A DNA stretch of 64,000 nt, from contig CAZGML010000001.1 of NCBI GenBank assembly GCA_964526965.1, forward strand, positions 62,001 to 126,000, in the 5' to 3' direction. Positions 17,493-25,817 of this stretch are shown here, one piece after another (the first letter of the stretch is position 1; each line of letters begins with the position of its first letter). Source of the stretch: UBA6265 sp964526965 (GTDB lineage: Bacteria; Chloroflexota; Chloroflexia; Thermomicrobiales; UBA6265). Below the pieces are notes generated by a model. It did no database searches. It saw nothing but the letters and a program-made list of their open reading frames with translations, and was not told the origin of the DNA. Both the position numbers and the translations under genes were made by a program.

Positions 17493-17495
17493 TGC

Positions 17496-18287
17496 CTACC
17501 AGTGCACTTCCACGCGCATGTTCATCTGCGCGAAGTCGTAAAGCTGGTCGATATCACCAGCGCCCAGGGCAACGCACCCGGCGGTAAGGCCGGCACCGTT
17601 TGGGGTGACATAGCCATTTTTGTCCTTGGTGTAGCTATGGAACCCGTTGTAGCGTTCCGGATCAAAGGCGACCCAGTGGGTGATGTAGTTATCTGCATAT
17701 GGTGTGTAATGCAGATCGTACCGGAACGCATAAATGTAGTAGGTGCCAATGGCGGTGGCGTAAAAGCCGTAACTGGACTCCTCCCAGCCAAGGGACGCCC
17801 AGAACGACGCATACGTTTCATTCCCTATCATCAACCGGGTTTCCCCGGTGGAACGGTTCACATCAATCCAGTGCTCACCGTTATTGACAGGCTCGGAGTG
17901 AGTGGTGTCCGTCACCGGAGCAGATTGCCCGCCTCCGTAACTACCACTGCTTGCCGGAGCTCCATCCAGGGAAAGGTAATCAGCCCAGATCCATCCATCT
18001 GTGCCGTAGTACCGCACCTGATACAGGCCCTCGTGCGGGCCATAGAGCACATCCACCGGTGTGTTCACATCCATGTAGAGCATGGCTGTGAGATCGGTTG
18101 GATGCACAAAGAGTTCGGCTCCCTGCACGGCCACGTAGCCAACCTGACCGGCAGAGGCCTTGTTGGCAGAAATCGCTGCTGTGCTACCGACGAGGCCCAG
18201 AGAGCCAGCGGTAAGTGATTTCAGCAGATTTCGCCGAGTCGTCACAGCATTGGTCAGCGTAGCCAGCGCTGAATTGCGTGTGCGCAT
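17496..18287 (-). CDS. Tat-exported L,D-transpeptidase (YkuD), paralogue
   Basis: A 263-aa secreted protein. The N-terminus has TTRRNLLKSLTAGSLGLVG, a twin-arginine signal, followed by an SH3-like segment (about 50-105) and a YkuD domain with NGFHSYTKD, then LTAGCVALG around the catalytic Cys; again the His before Gly is missing. It shares GEHWIDVNRSTGETRL and MRVEVHW ends with the downstream paralogue, so the pair arose by duplication and then changed export mode (Tat signal versus membrane anchor). I chose ATG 18287, where the signal peptide begins. The upstream 60 codons of open frame are non-coding in character. Confidence 0.85.
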   Translation of the reverse strand: MRTRNSALATLTNAVTTRRNLLKSLTAGSLGLVGSTAAISANKASAGQVGYVAVQGAELFVHPTDLTAMLYMDVNTPVDVLYGPHEGLYQVRYYGTDGWIWADYLSLDGAPASSGSYGGGQSAPVTDTTHSEPVNNGEHWIDVNRSTGETRLMIGNETYASFWASLGWEESSYGFYATAIGTYYIYAFRYDLHYTPYADNYITHWVAFDPERYNGFHSYTKDKNGYVTPNGAGLTAGCVALGAGDIDQLYDFAQMNMRVEVHW

Positions 18288-18541
18288 GATGTTGTTCCCC
18301 CCGAGTGGTCCCTTCCACTCCCTTTTTCGAAAGCGATCCGGTGGAGAATCCACCGTAACCGCTGGGTGCACATACTGTACGTACACTCTGGGCCAAAGCA
18401 TAAACACAAGAGTCAAAGCATGCAAGAGGTAATTCTGAAAGGCTATGTGCCCGTGCCGGAGTGACATACATGGCTTAAGTGGGTCACGACCTAACTCTTT
18501 GACATTAAGTCAAGCAGCCGGCGGCACTTACACAGCGGGCA
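18288..18541. other. Intergenic region between ldt paralogue and greA promoter
   Basis: The upstream region of the minus-strand transpeptidase. I see no further gene, and no promoter for the minus strand that I can place with confidence. Confidence 0.4.
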
Positions 18542-18570
18542 TTGTCAGGTCCGGGGGATAGCTCTATACT
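18542..18570 (+). promoter_or_regulatory. Promoter of greA-lysS
   Basis: TTGTCA (18542-18547), a 17-base spacer and TATACT (18565-18570), a near-consensus housekeeping promoter. Transcription should begin near 18577, giving a leader of about 158 bases before greA. Confidence 0.75.
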
Positions 18571-18591
18571 GTGTACAGACGCCTCAATTGC

Positions 18592-18674
18592 CGGTTGGCA
18601 TTGCCATCCGGTTTTCGCATATGAGGTGGCGCCTTTGCGCTTCAGGTGAGTAGCCCCGTTATGGCGGGGTTTTT
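18592..18674 (+). terminator. Leader hairpins with intrinsic terminator upstream of greA
   Basis: The greA leader holds a first hairpin (18592-18610, arms CCGG..TGGCA and TGCCA..CCGG) followed by TTTT, and a second, clear intrinsic terminator at 18652-18674 (CCCCG/CGGGG then five T). A ten-codon open frame (MRWRLCASGE, 18621-18653) ends exactly at the second hairpin but has no visible ribosome site. Early termination would release a leader RNA of about 100 bases and attenuate greA. Confidence 0.6.
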
Positions 18675-18734
18675 GCACACCTTAAGGCAAATCGATTCAC
18701 GGTCACGTTTGCGTGGTACCGAAAGGAAATCAAC

Positions 18735-19205
18735 ATGGCGCATGAACGCCTGGAAATCACTCGTGAGGGTATCAACAGACTTAACGAGGAACTTCGTGTG
18801 CTACAGGAAGAGCGGCTGAAGGAGCTTTCCGAACGCATCTCTAACGCGAGCTCCGAAGGCGATGTCTCCGACAATAGCGAATTTGAGGATCTCAAAGAAG
18901 AGTACTATTACGTCGAAGAACGCATTCGCGAAGTTAAAGACATCCTCAAACGTGCTGATGTCCTCGAAGAAGGATCAGCAGATGGCACCATTGGCCTTGG
19001 TAGCCGCATTGTGGTTTCCGCCGACGATGACAACGAAGAGGACACCTGGCTACTTGTAAATGAGGAAGAGGCTTCCGCTGTTCATGGCCGCATTTCCGAC
19101 GAATCCCCGGTTGGTCTCCAGCTTCTGGGCAAAAAAGCCGGCGATTCTTTCACCATCGAAACACCTGATGGTGGCCTTACATACACGATCATCAACGTAA
19201 AATAG
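18735..19205 (+). CDS. greA: Transcription elongation factor GreA
   Basis: A 156-aa protein with the two GreA domains: N-terminal antiparallel coiled coil (about 8-75) carrying acidic tip residues (GDVSDNSEFEDLKEEY, the conserved DxxE-type loop that coordinates the second Mg in the polymerase active site), and a C-terminal FKBP-like domain (IGLGSRIVV to the end). It rescues backtracked RNA polymerase by stimulating transcript cleavage. A GAAAGGA ribosome site precedes the ATG. It is followed by lysS, a common neighbour in several phyla. Confidence 0.95.
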   Translation: MAHERLEITREGINRLNEELRVLQEERLKELSERISNASSEGDVSDNSEFEDLKEEYYYVEERIREVKDILKRADVLEEGSADGTIGLGSRIVVSADDDNEEDTWLLVNEEEASAVHGRISDESPVGLQLLGKKAGDSFTIETPDGGLTYTIINVK

Positions 19206-19230
19206 CTTCGGAATCTGTTACAGTCGAAAT

Positions 19231-19265
19231 GCGGCGGGATTCCAGCCCGCCGCGTTTCGTGTTTT
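19231..19265 (+). terminator. Hairpin between greA and lysS
   Basis: An eight-base perfect GC stem (19231-19238 and 19246-19253) followed by a T-rich stretch. It may end part of the greA transcripts, so lysS could have its own promoter or be read at lower level. Confidence 0.7.
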
Positions 19266-19298
19266 CACCGCAAACGTCTATCGAATCGGAGTGCCTGC

Positions 19299-20837
19299 AT
19301 GGAGCTTTCTGACCTGCAAGAAATTCGGCGACAAAAGGTCGACGATTTACGCGAACTTGGTGTGGAACCCTACCCCACGCGAGCCGAGCGTACCCATACC
19401 AACGCGGAGGCGATCGCGCTGTTCGAGGCGGAGGAAAAAGCCGAGTCCCTGGATGAAAACGGTCATTCAAGTGAAACGGTCATGCTTGTTGGACGTATCG
19501 TCAGCTTCCGCCATATGGGCAAAACCGTTTTCGCCCACATTCGCGATGGTCAAGGTGAAATTCAGCTCTATGTCCGCAAGGACCAAATCGGCGAGGCCGA
19601 GTATCAAAACCTGCTCAAGCTGTATGATCTTGGCGATTTTGTCAGCGCTACAGGCACCCTCTTCCGCACACGCATGGGCGAAATTTCGTTGGGCGTGAGT
19701 TCGATCACCATGCTCTCCAAGGCGCTGAACGCTCCGCCGGAGAAATGGCACGGCCTGACAGATATCGATACGCGCTACCGACAGCGTTATGCCGACCTGA
19801 TTGCAAACGAGGAAACCCGCCGCGTATTTGCCAGGCGGTCAAAGGTTGTGTCCGAGATTCGACGTTACATGGATTCTCATGGATTCATGGAAGTAGAGAC
19901 GCCGATCCTGCAGCCGCTCTATGGCGGCGCTGCTGCCCGGCCATTCACAACCCACCACAATACGCTCGACCAGACCTTCTACCTGCGAATTGCCGACGAG
20001 CTGTATTTGAAGCGACTGCTGGTTGGCGGGTACGAGAAGGTCTACGAGATCGCAAAGAACTTCCGTAACGAGGGTATGGACCGCAACCACTCTCCGGAGT
20101 TCACAATGATGGAGTGGTACGAGGCCTACTCCGACTATGAGGAACAGATGGAGTTCGTGGAGGAGTTGATTCACCACGTGGTCCAGCAAGTCTTCGACGG
20201 CCCGACATTTGAGTATCAGGGCAACACGATCGATGTAACTCCGCCCTGGCCACGCCAGACCCTGCGGGAAGCGATTCTCGAACGCAGCGGTATCGACTAC
20301 ACCGAATATCCCGAAGCGGAGGACCTGATTCGCGTGGCTCGTGAGAAGGGTGCGCAAATCGAAGATGGCACGGTTTGGCCACGAGCCGTGGATGAACTGC
20401 TGAAGCAGTTCGTGCGACCGTACCTGATTCAGCCACAGTTCCTGACGGATTATCCAATTGAGCTGAGCCCACTCGCCAAGAAGAAGCCCGATGATCCAAC
20501 ACACGTCGAGCGATTCCAGCCGTACATCGGCGGTGGCGAAATCGGCAACAGCTTCACAGAGCTCAACGATCCGGTGGACCAGATCGCCCGGTTCAAGGAG
20601 CAGCGGAAGGATGCCGAGGCCGGCGACGAAGAAGCAATGCCCCTCGACGAAGACTTTATCAACGCGCTCATGTACGGCATGCCTCCTACTGGCGGTGTCG
20701 GAATTGGCATCGACCGCCTGGTGATGTTGCTGACAGACCAGCACACGATCCGCGACGTCATTCTCTTCCCGGCTATGCGCAACCTGCCAGCGCATGAAAA
20801 CGGCATAGGCGAGGATAATTCCGACGCCGGAGAGTAG
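19299..20837 (+). CDS. lysS: Lysyl-tRNA synthetase, class II
   Basis: A 512-aa cytoplasmic enzyme that charges tRNA-Lys. The N-terminal OB-fold (about 60-165, VGRIVSFRHMGKTVFAHIRD) binds the anticodon. The class II catalytic core follows with motif 1 (FMEVETPILQPLYGGAAARPF), motif 2 (YEIAKNFRNEGMDRNHSPEFT, here within residues 247-271) and motif 3 (GVGIGIDRLVMLL). Length and layout are normal for bacterial LysS. The start follows a GGAG site. Confidence 0.96.
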   Translation: MELSDLQEIRRQKVDDLRELGVEPYPTRAERTHTNAEAIALFEAEEKAESLDENGHSSETVMLVGRIVSFRHMGKTVFAHIRDGQGEIQLYVRKDQIGEAEYQNLLKLYDLGDFVSATGTLFRTRMGEISLGVSSITMLSKALNAPPEKWHGLTDIDTRYRQRYADLIANEETRRVFARRSKVVSEIRRYMDSHGFMEVETPILQPLYGGAAARPFTTHHNTLDQTFYLRIADELYLKRLLVGGYEKVYEIAKNFRNEGMDRNHSPEFTMMEWYEAYSDYEEQMEFVEELIHHVVQQVFDGPTFEYQGNTIDVTPPWPRQTLREAILERSGIDYTEYPEAEDLIRVAREKGAQIEDGTVWPRAVDELLKQFVRPYLIQPQFLTDYPIELSPLAKKKPDDPTHVERFQPYIGGGEIGNSFTELNDPVDQIARFKEQRKDAEAGDEEAMPLDEDFINALMYGMPPTGGVGIGIDRLVMLLTDQHTIRDVILFPAMRNLPAHENGIGEDNSDAGE

Positions 20838-20897
20838 CAGACACCGGCGCGACAGGATATGCTGAACACAACAGGGTGAGAGATAGAGGAGCGCTTG

Positions 20898-21038
20898 ATG
20901 TCGATTAAAGATAAAATGGAAAACGAGAGCGGAATATACAAGCTCGGCTTCAATCTGTGGTCGTTTCTGGGGATTGCCTTCCCAATTGCGTTCACAGTTC
21001 TGGTCGGCGGGCTTTTGGCACTGCTCTTCGTCTTCTAG
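20898..21038 (+). CDS. Small single-pass membrane protein
   Basis: A 46-codon gene: a charged N-terminus (MSIKDKMENESG) followed by one hydrophobic segment of about 30 residues ending LLALLFVF. It has a clear GAGGAG ribosome site eight bases before the ATG and sits between lysS and a strong terminator, which together argue that it is real. The function is unknown. Confidence 0.65.
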   Translation: MSIKDKMENESGIYKLGFNLWSFLGIAFPIAFTVLVGGLLALLFVF

Positions 21039-21042
21039 AGAA

Positions 21043-21090
21043 AAACAGTTCACCCCGGGCATCGTACGTGATGCCCGGGGTGAACTGTTT
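21043..21090. terminator. Strong bidirectional terminator
   Basis: A perfect 21-bp stem (21043-21063 with 21070-21090) with A residues on one side and T residues on the other, placed between the convergent small membrane-protein gene and the phytase-like esterase gene. It should stop transcription from both sides. Confidence 0.92.
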
Positions 21091-21094
21091 AAGG

Positions 21095-22261
21095 CTATTC
21101 GCCGGTTACCTCCAGCAATACCAGTTGTTGGATCTGTGTCTCGAAATCGAAGTTGTTGTCGTTTGCAAGCACCAGGGCACGATTACCATTTGGCAGGTCG
21201 GGGCCGAAGGCCATGCCCTCAAGGTTGTCGATCGGATACAACTCGGCTTTGTTCAGGTCGATCACCAGTCGTCGAGAAACCGGTGTGATGTCGGCATCGA
21301 GTAGCGACTCGACGCCGTGAACATCGGTAGCGTTGGATACATCCAGCTCCCAAATTCGAATGTAATTTTCGAATTCGCCATCGGCATCCGCAATGGTGGT
21401 GCGTACCAGCGCAAGCATGCGAGTGTCATCCAGCACAAGGATCTCCGACATTCCACTCGACGTGTATTGCGCACCTTCTGGCGCATCGATCGGATCCAGC
21501 TCGACGGCGTACTCGCACAGGATTTTACCGGCGCGGTCGATATTTATGATCCGCACCAGGGCGCCGTTATCCGGGGTCGGAACCGGCCCATCCTGATAGA
21601 GCGGATGCTCCATTCCAATCCAGACCGTTTCGCCATCCGCTGAGAAGCTGAGGCCTTCGAAGGTGTGGTTATCCCGTGGGCCGGATTCTTCCGGATATTC
21701 CGTTGCGTATGGTGGGGGCAAGCTCATCATCGTCGTCAATGAGCCATCACGGTTGCTGATTGCCACGAACGGGTCGAGATCGAGTTCATAGCTTCCCTCG
21801 CTCGTCCACCAGAGGCTGTTGCTGTGCGGATCCAGCCGAATCGCTTCCGGATCAGCCACGATTCCGCCCTCCTCCCAGCTCGGGAATGGAGTGCCATCTC
21901 CCTGCAGGAGGGTCACCGCTTTCTCGATGGTCACATCGGTGAATCCAGTGTTGTCATAGGAAATCGAACCGGTGTAAAAGCGGGCAGGATTCACATCGGA
22001 ACGGTCGTCGGAGACGAAGTACCAGGTATCGTTGGCGTGGTCGTAATCGATTCCGGAAATGCCCCCGAACAACGTGTCATCGACGATCAGTTCGTTCGGC
22101 AAGGTAATCGAGTCGAGCAAATGCGCCTGCAACTCGCCGGAAACGGGCGTTGCTACCGGAGTCGCCACGGGTGTCGAGGTATTGGCGAGAACTGTCGGCG
22201 CCAATGTCGCCGCAGCAGCTGCAGATGACGTAACAAAGACACGACGATTTATCCGATTCAT
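21095..22261 (-). CDS. Secreted esterase-like/phytase-like beta-propeller protein
   Basis: A 388-aa exported protein with a Tat-type signal (NRINRRVFVTSSAAAAATLAP), a TPVATPVATPV linker, then a domain typical of the 'esterase-like activity of phytase' family: GGISGIDYDHANDTWYFVSDDR near the N-terminus, ADPEAIRLD, NHTFEGLSF and LEGMAFGPD, the repeated strand motifs of the propeller. The substrate is not known; family members act on phosphate esters or model esters. The ATG at 22261 has a GGAGCC ribosome site; the open frame extends 28 codons further with no site. Confidence 0.82.
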   Translation of the reverse strand: MNRINRRVFVTSSAAAAATLAPTVLANTSTPVATPVATPVSGELQAHLLDSITLPNELIVDDTLFGGISGIDYDHANDTWYFVSDDRSDVNPARFYTGSISYDNTGFTDVTIEKAVTLLQGDGTPFPSWEEGGIVADPEAIRLDPHSNSLWWTSEGSYELDLDPFVAISNRDGSLTTMMSLPPPYATEYPEESGPRDNHTFEGLSFSADGETVWIGMEHPLYQDGPVPTPDNGALVRIINIDRAGKILCEYAVELDPIDAPEGAQYTSSGMSEILVLDDTRMLALVRTTIADADGEFENYIRIWELDVSNATDVHGVESLLDADITPVSRRLVIDLNKAELYPIDNLEGMAFGPDLPNGNRALVLANDNNFDFETQIQQLVLLEVTGE

Positions 22262-22280
22262 TACGGCTCCTTTATACAAA

Positions 22281-22973
22281 CTAGTGAGCGGAATCTCCGC
22301 TATCCTCAGGATCCTTGTCGACATTCGCCGTAGCGGCGTATTCAACCAGTTTTGAGGGTAGATAGTCAGCAGCGTCTCGGAGTTTGCTCACGAGAGATCT
22401 GTCCGTGGTGGCAGCCTTGAACACCAGGGAGATGCTGACATCGTGCGGCGGTCGGTGGAGTACCTGAATCGTATCGCCTGCCCTGATGGTGCCCGGCTTA
22501 ATCACCTTGAAATAGGTGCCCGGCCGTGCATCTTGCGTGAATTCCTTGATCCATTTCGGCTCGGAAATCACCCCGCGGAAGGTGCGGCAGGGAATGCGAG
22601 GCGCGGTCACTTCCAGAAGTACTTCGTCCCCTACCTGCCATTGCTCACCGATAATCGCAGCGTTCACGTCGATTCCCTCAGTCGTCAGGTTTTCGCCAAA
22701 CGCACCGTTGGGAAACTCGCGCTGCTTCATCTCTCCCCACCGGTCGAGGTCCTCTCGCTGAAACGCGTACACCGCCTGGTCGGGGCCGCCATGATTTTGC
22801 GGATCGCCAATGAAATCGCCACCTACGCCGCTCTTGCCTTCCTCAGCGGCCGAGACGTACACGCCACCGTCCACCGGTCCCTTGTAGATACCAGTCACGT
22901 TGGTTTTGCTATGCTCGGTCGGTTCCAGCTTGCCCACATTAACCGTGAGAACCCTGCCTGAATCGTTCTCCAT
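22281..22973 (-). CDS. MOSC-domain protein (YiiM-like)
   Basis: A 230-aa cytoplasmic protein with a MOSC domain (about 35-170): GVGGDFIGDPQNHGGPDQAVYAF, split over residues 49-71, PNGAFGENLTTEGID, and PRIPCRTF with the conserved Cys expected to contact the molybdenum cofactor or a sulfur group. The C-terminal segment after VLHRP is the short helical extension found in YiiM-type proteins, which reduce N-hydroxylated compounds. It may use the cofactor made by moeA and moaDE elsewhere in this window. Confidence 0.87.
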   Translation of the reverse strand: MENDSGRVLTVNVGKLEPTEHSKTNVTGIYKGPVDGGVYVSAAEEGKSGVGGDFIGDPQNHGGPDQAVYAFQREDLDRWGEMKQREFPNGAFGENLTTEGIDVNAAIIGEQWQVGDEVLLEVTAPRIPCRTFRGVISEPKWIKEFTQDARPGTYFKVIKPGTIRAGDTIQVLHRPPHDVSISLVFKAATTDRSLVSKLRDAADYLPSKLVEYAATANVDKDPEDSGDSAH

Positions 22974-23020
22974 CCACTTACCTCATGTATAAACGCGCGT
23001 CGCGATTCAATGGTGAAAGC

Positions 23021-23044
23021 CGCTGCCACTGTAGCAGCGTTTTT
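23021..23044 (+). terminator. Orphan plus-strand terminator-like hairpin
   Basis: Arms CGCTGC and GCAGCG (23021-23026, 23034-23039) followed by five T on the plus strand. No plus-strand gene lies directly upstream, so it may mark a short antisense transcript, or simply form a stem in the leader of the MOSC gene. Confidence 0.4.
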
Positions 23045-23129
23045 CGGCTCCCGGTCACATCGTTGAACATAACCAACCCAACGATCATATGACCCAGGAG
23101 TATCTTCTACAAGCGTTTGCTACCAGCCA

Positions 23130-23168
23130 GAAGCGGCGCCCGTCCCCGGAGGGAGCAAGCGCCGCTTC
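23130..23168 (-). terminator. Hairpin downstream of acs
   Basis: A 10-bp perfect stem (23130-23139 with 23159-23168) 41 bases past the acetyl-CoA synthetase stop. No T tract follows on the minus strand, so it may protect the 3' end or act with Rho. Confidence 0.5.
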
Positions 23169-23208
23169 AGCATATCGCGAGTTCACTCTTCGCGGGAGCT
23201 ACATGCCC

Positions 23209-25188
23209 CTAGTCCTCGTCGGATGCACCGGCAGAAGCTGCCTGGATCTGGTTCACCACATCGGCGTTGGCCAGGCTGGTGGTATCGCCCAGTGTTTCAC
23301 CGGATGCGATATCGCGCAGCAGGCGCCGCATGATCTTGCCGGATCGGGTCTTCGGCAGGTCTGGCGTGAACATGATTCGCTTCGGCTTCGCAATTGGGCT
23401 GATCACTCTCGCAACGTGGTCGCGCACTTCCTTGCCGAATGCAACCTCATCCTGAGGCTGGGCGCGGTTTTTCAGCGTGACGAACGCGAAGATCGCCTCT
23501 CCTGTGAGGTCGTCGGGTTGACCGATCACAGCCGCCTCGGCCACGGAATCGTGGCTGACCAATGCGGATTCGATTTCCGCTGTGCTGAGGCGGTGACCAG
23601 AGACGTTCATCACATCGTCTGTGCGTCCGAGCAGCCAGTAGTAGCCGTCCTCGTCGCGCATGGCACCGTCACCGGCGAGATAGATACCGTCGTACTTGCT
23701 CCAGTACGTGTCGAGGAAGCGCGGATCGTCCTTGTAGAGCGTACGGAGCATGGCCGGCCAGGGCTTCGTCAAAACGAGATAACCACCACGTCCGAGTGGT
23801 ACGGAGTTGCCCTCCTCGTCCACAACGTCTGCTTCAATGCCCGGTAGCGGGCGGGTGGCTGAGCCAGGCTTGGTCGTTGTGATGCCCGGGAGCGGCGAGA
23901 TGAGGATCATGCCTGTCTCGGTCTGCCACCAGGTATCAACAATTGGGCACTTCTCGCCACCGATGTGCTTGTGGTACCACATCCACGCCTCGGGGTTGAT
24001 TGGCTCACCCACCGAGCCCAGCAGGCGCAGGGAGCTGAGATCATGCTTGTCTGCGTGCTGGTGACCTTCCTTCATATGCGCGCGGATTGCGGTTGGCGCG
24101 CAGTACAGAATGGTGACCTTGTAGCGCTCGACGATATCCCACCAGCGGTCCGGAGCCGGATAGGTTGGCACGCCCTCGTACAGCACACTGGTGGTGCCGT
24201 TAGCGAGCGGTGCATAGCAGATATAGCTGTGACCGGTAACCCACCCGATATCGGCGGCGCACCAGTACACATCATCATCCTTGATATCGAAAACTGCGCG
24301 GTGGGTGTAGCTCACACCGGTGAGGTAGCCACCCGTGGTGTGGACAATGCCCTTCGGCTTGCCGGTAGTTCCCGAAGTGTATAGAAGGTAGAGCGGATCT
24401 TCGCTATCCATCGGTACGGCTTCGTGCTCGGTGCTCTGGCGGTCAACGATATCGTGCCACCAGTGGTCCCGGCCCTCTTCCATATGAACATCCTGGCCGG
24501 TGCGCTTCACGACGATGGTCTTCTCGATGCTTGGGGCACCTTCGATAGCCTTGTCGACATTGTCCTTAATTGCACTCGGTGCACCGCGGCGGAATCCGCC
24601 GTCTGCGGTGATGACGATTTCGGCGTCCGCATCGTTGATACGGTCTCGCACGGAGTCGGCACTAAAGCCGCCAAAGACGACGGTATGGGGTGCGCCAATT
24701 CGTGCACATGCCAGCAGTGCGACCACGAGCTCTGGGATCATGGGCATGTAGATGACCACGCGATCGCCCTTGACGACGTCGAGCTCGGTGAGTGCGTTGG
24801 CCAGCTTGCTGACCTCATCCTTCAGCTCGGTGTATGTAATAACGCGCTGATCGCCGGGTTCGCCCTCGAAGTAGTAGGCAACCTTGTTGCCTCGTCCTTC
24901 ATTTACATGGCGATCCAGGCAGTTGTAGGCAACGTTGAGCTTGCCACCGGTGAACCATTGGGCGTGGGGAGCATCGCTCCAGTCCAGCACCTTGTCCCAC
25001 TTCTCGAACCAGTGGAGTTTCTCGGCCTGTTCTGCCCAGAACGCTTCCGGATCGGCGGCTGCCCGCTCGTACTCATCTTCACTATTGATGTTGGCATTGG
25101 CAGCAAAGTCGGCCGGCGGCGGGAAAGTTCGATTCTCCTGCTTAATTACTTCTACGAAATCCTGTGACGTTTTTCGTGTATCCGTCAT
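23209..25188 (-). CDS. acsA: Acetyl-CoA synthetase (AMP-forming)
   Basis: A 659-aa ANL-superfamily enzyme that makes acetyl-CoA from acetate, ATP and CoA. Visible are the N-terminal AcsA cap (FWAEQAEKLHWFEKWDKVLDW, at about residues 49-69), the P-loop LLYTSGTTGKPKGIVHTTGG (about 267-286), DTWWQTETG, the hinge region YYWLLGRTDDVMNVSGHRLS and the C-terminal KTRSGKIMRR whose Lys is the usual acetylation target. Length matches the family. It stands alone, divergent from the membrane protein-monooxygenase pair. The ATG has an AGGGGTGAG site. Confidence 0.95.
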   Translation of the reverse strand: MTDTRKTSQDFVEVIKQENRTFPPPADFAANANINSEDEYERAAADPEAFWAEQAEKLHWFEKWDKVLDWSDAPHAQWFTGGKLNVAYNCLDRHVNEGRGNKVAYYFEGEPGDQRVITYTELKDEVSKLANALTELDVVKGDRVVIYMPMIPELVVALLACARIGAPHTVVFGGFSADSVRDRINDADAEIVITADGGFRRGAPSAIKDNVDKAIEGAPSIEKTIVVKRTGQDVHMEEGRDHWWHDIVDRQSTEHEAVPMDSEDPLYLLYTSGTTGKPKGIVHTTGGYLTGVSYTHRAVFDIKDDDVYWCAADIGWVTGHSYICYAPLANGTTSVLYEGVPTYPAPDRWWDIVERYKVTILYCAPTAIRAHMKEGHQHADKHDLSSLRLLGSVGEPINPEAWMWYHKHIGGEKCPIVDTWWQTETGMILISPLPGITTTKPGSATRPLPGIEADVVDEEGNSVPLGRGGYLVLTKPWPAMLRTLYKDDPRFLDTYWSKYDGIYLAGDGAMRDEDGYYWLLGRTDDVMNVSGHRLSTAEIESALVSHDSVAEAAVIGQPDDLTGEAIFAFVTLKNRAQPQDEVAFGKEVRDHVARVISPIAKPKRIMFTPDLPKTRSGKIMRRLLRDIASGETLGDTTSLANADVVNQIQAASAGASDED

Positions 25189-25387
25189 TCCGAACTCACC
25201 CCTTTAATCGCTTCACCACAAAGGTGTGTAGATAAACGAAGCCTGCGCCCGGCACGTCGTCGTGCTCCTTGCACAGATAATATAGGTATCGTCGTCGATA
25301 GTTACCTCTGACAATACAACGCTTTTGCAAAAATCGCACGTAACGCTAACTCGGCATCAGCACCGTGAGTACAGAATGACTTGCTTC

Positions 25388-25436
25388 TATACTTGATCTT
25401 GCTGGAGATGCGATTTGCATCGTTTTTCGTTTTTGT
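25388..25436 (+). promoter_or_regulatory. Promoter element and leader terminator before the membrane protein gene
   Basis: A TATACT box (25388-25393) is followed 13 bases later by a five-base stem (GATGC 25407-25411, GCATC 25417-25421) and two T tracts. The hairpin lies between the likely transcription start and the start codon at 25448, so it may attenuate the downstream pair. No clear -35 is visible. Confidence 0.45.
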
Positions 25437-25447
25437 AAGGGCTGTAT

Positions 25448-25816
25448 ATGTCATCCACTGTTCATATGATTATTGGCTCCATCACGCTGGTGTTGTTCCT
25501 GGTCAACGCCATCATGTATGGAATCGAGCTGGCAAAAGGAAAGCCGGTTAATCATCACCGCCTGGTAAGCGTATCGGCGGCTACCGGACTATTGCTTCAA
25601 TACGCGCTTGGTTTCATGCTGCTGGGCGCCGGTAACTCAATCACCATGTGGCACTGGCTGGTTGCGCTGGTGGCGATCCTGCCAGTTGGTATGGAGCATG
25701 GTGGCACGGCCAACCAGGAGAACTTCCGCAAAAAATCACTGATCGGCCTGGTCGCGGCATCGATTGCGTTTGTTGTGGTTCTGGCCGCCTACGGAATCGG
25801 AGAAATGGGAGCATAA
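25448..25816 (+). CDS. Four-helix membrane protein of unknown function
   Basis: A 122-aa protein with four hydrophobic segments (about 5-24, 38-60, 66-82, 97-118). Histidines at or near the ends of helices (HMIIG, NHHRL, MWHWL, EHGG) could bind haem or metal, but the pattern matches no family I can name. A GTAAGGGCTG ribosome region precedes the ATG. The next gene begins one base after its stop, so the two are co-transcribed; it may be a membrane partner of the FAD enzyme. Confidence 0.7.
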   Translation: MSSTVHMIIGSITLVLFLVNAIMYGIELAKGKPVNHHRLVSVSAATGLLLQYALGFMLLGAGNSITMWHWLVALVAILPVGMEHGGTANQENFRKKSLIGLVAASIAFVVVLAAYGIGEMGA

Positions 25817-25817
25817 C

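Noticed and set aside
18621..18653. Ten-codon leader peptide before greA
   Set aside because: Interesting position next to the terminator, but no ribosome site and no run of regulatory codons, so it is not called as a gene.
19839..21062. 407-codon minus-strand frame opposite lysS
   Set aside because: It runs through lysS, the small membrane gene and the bidirectional terminator; no start signal or family match.
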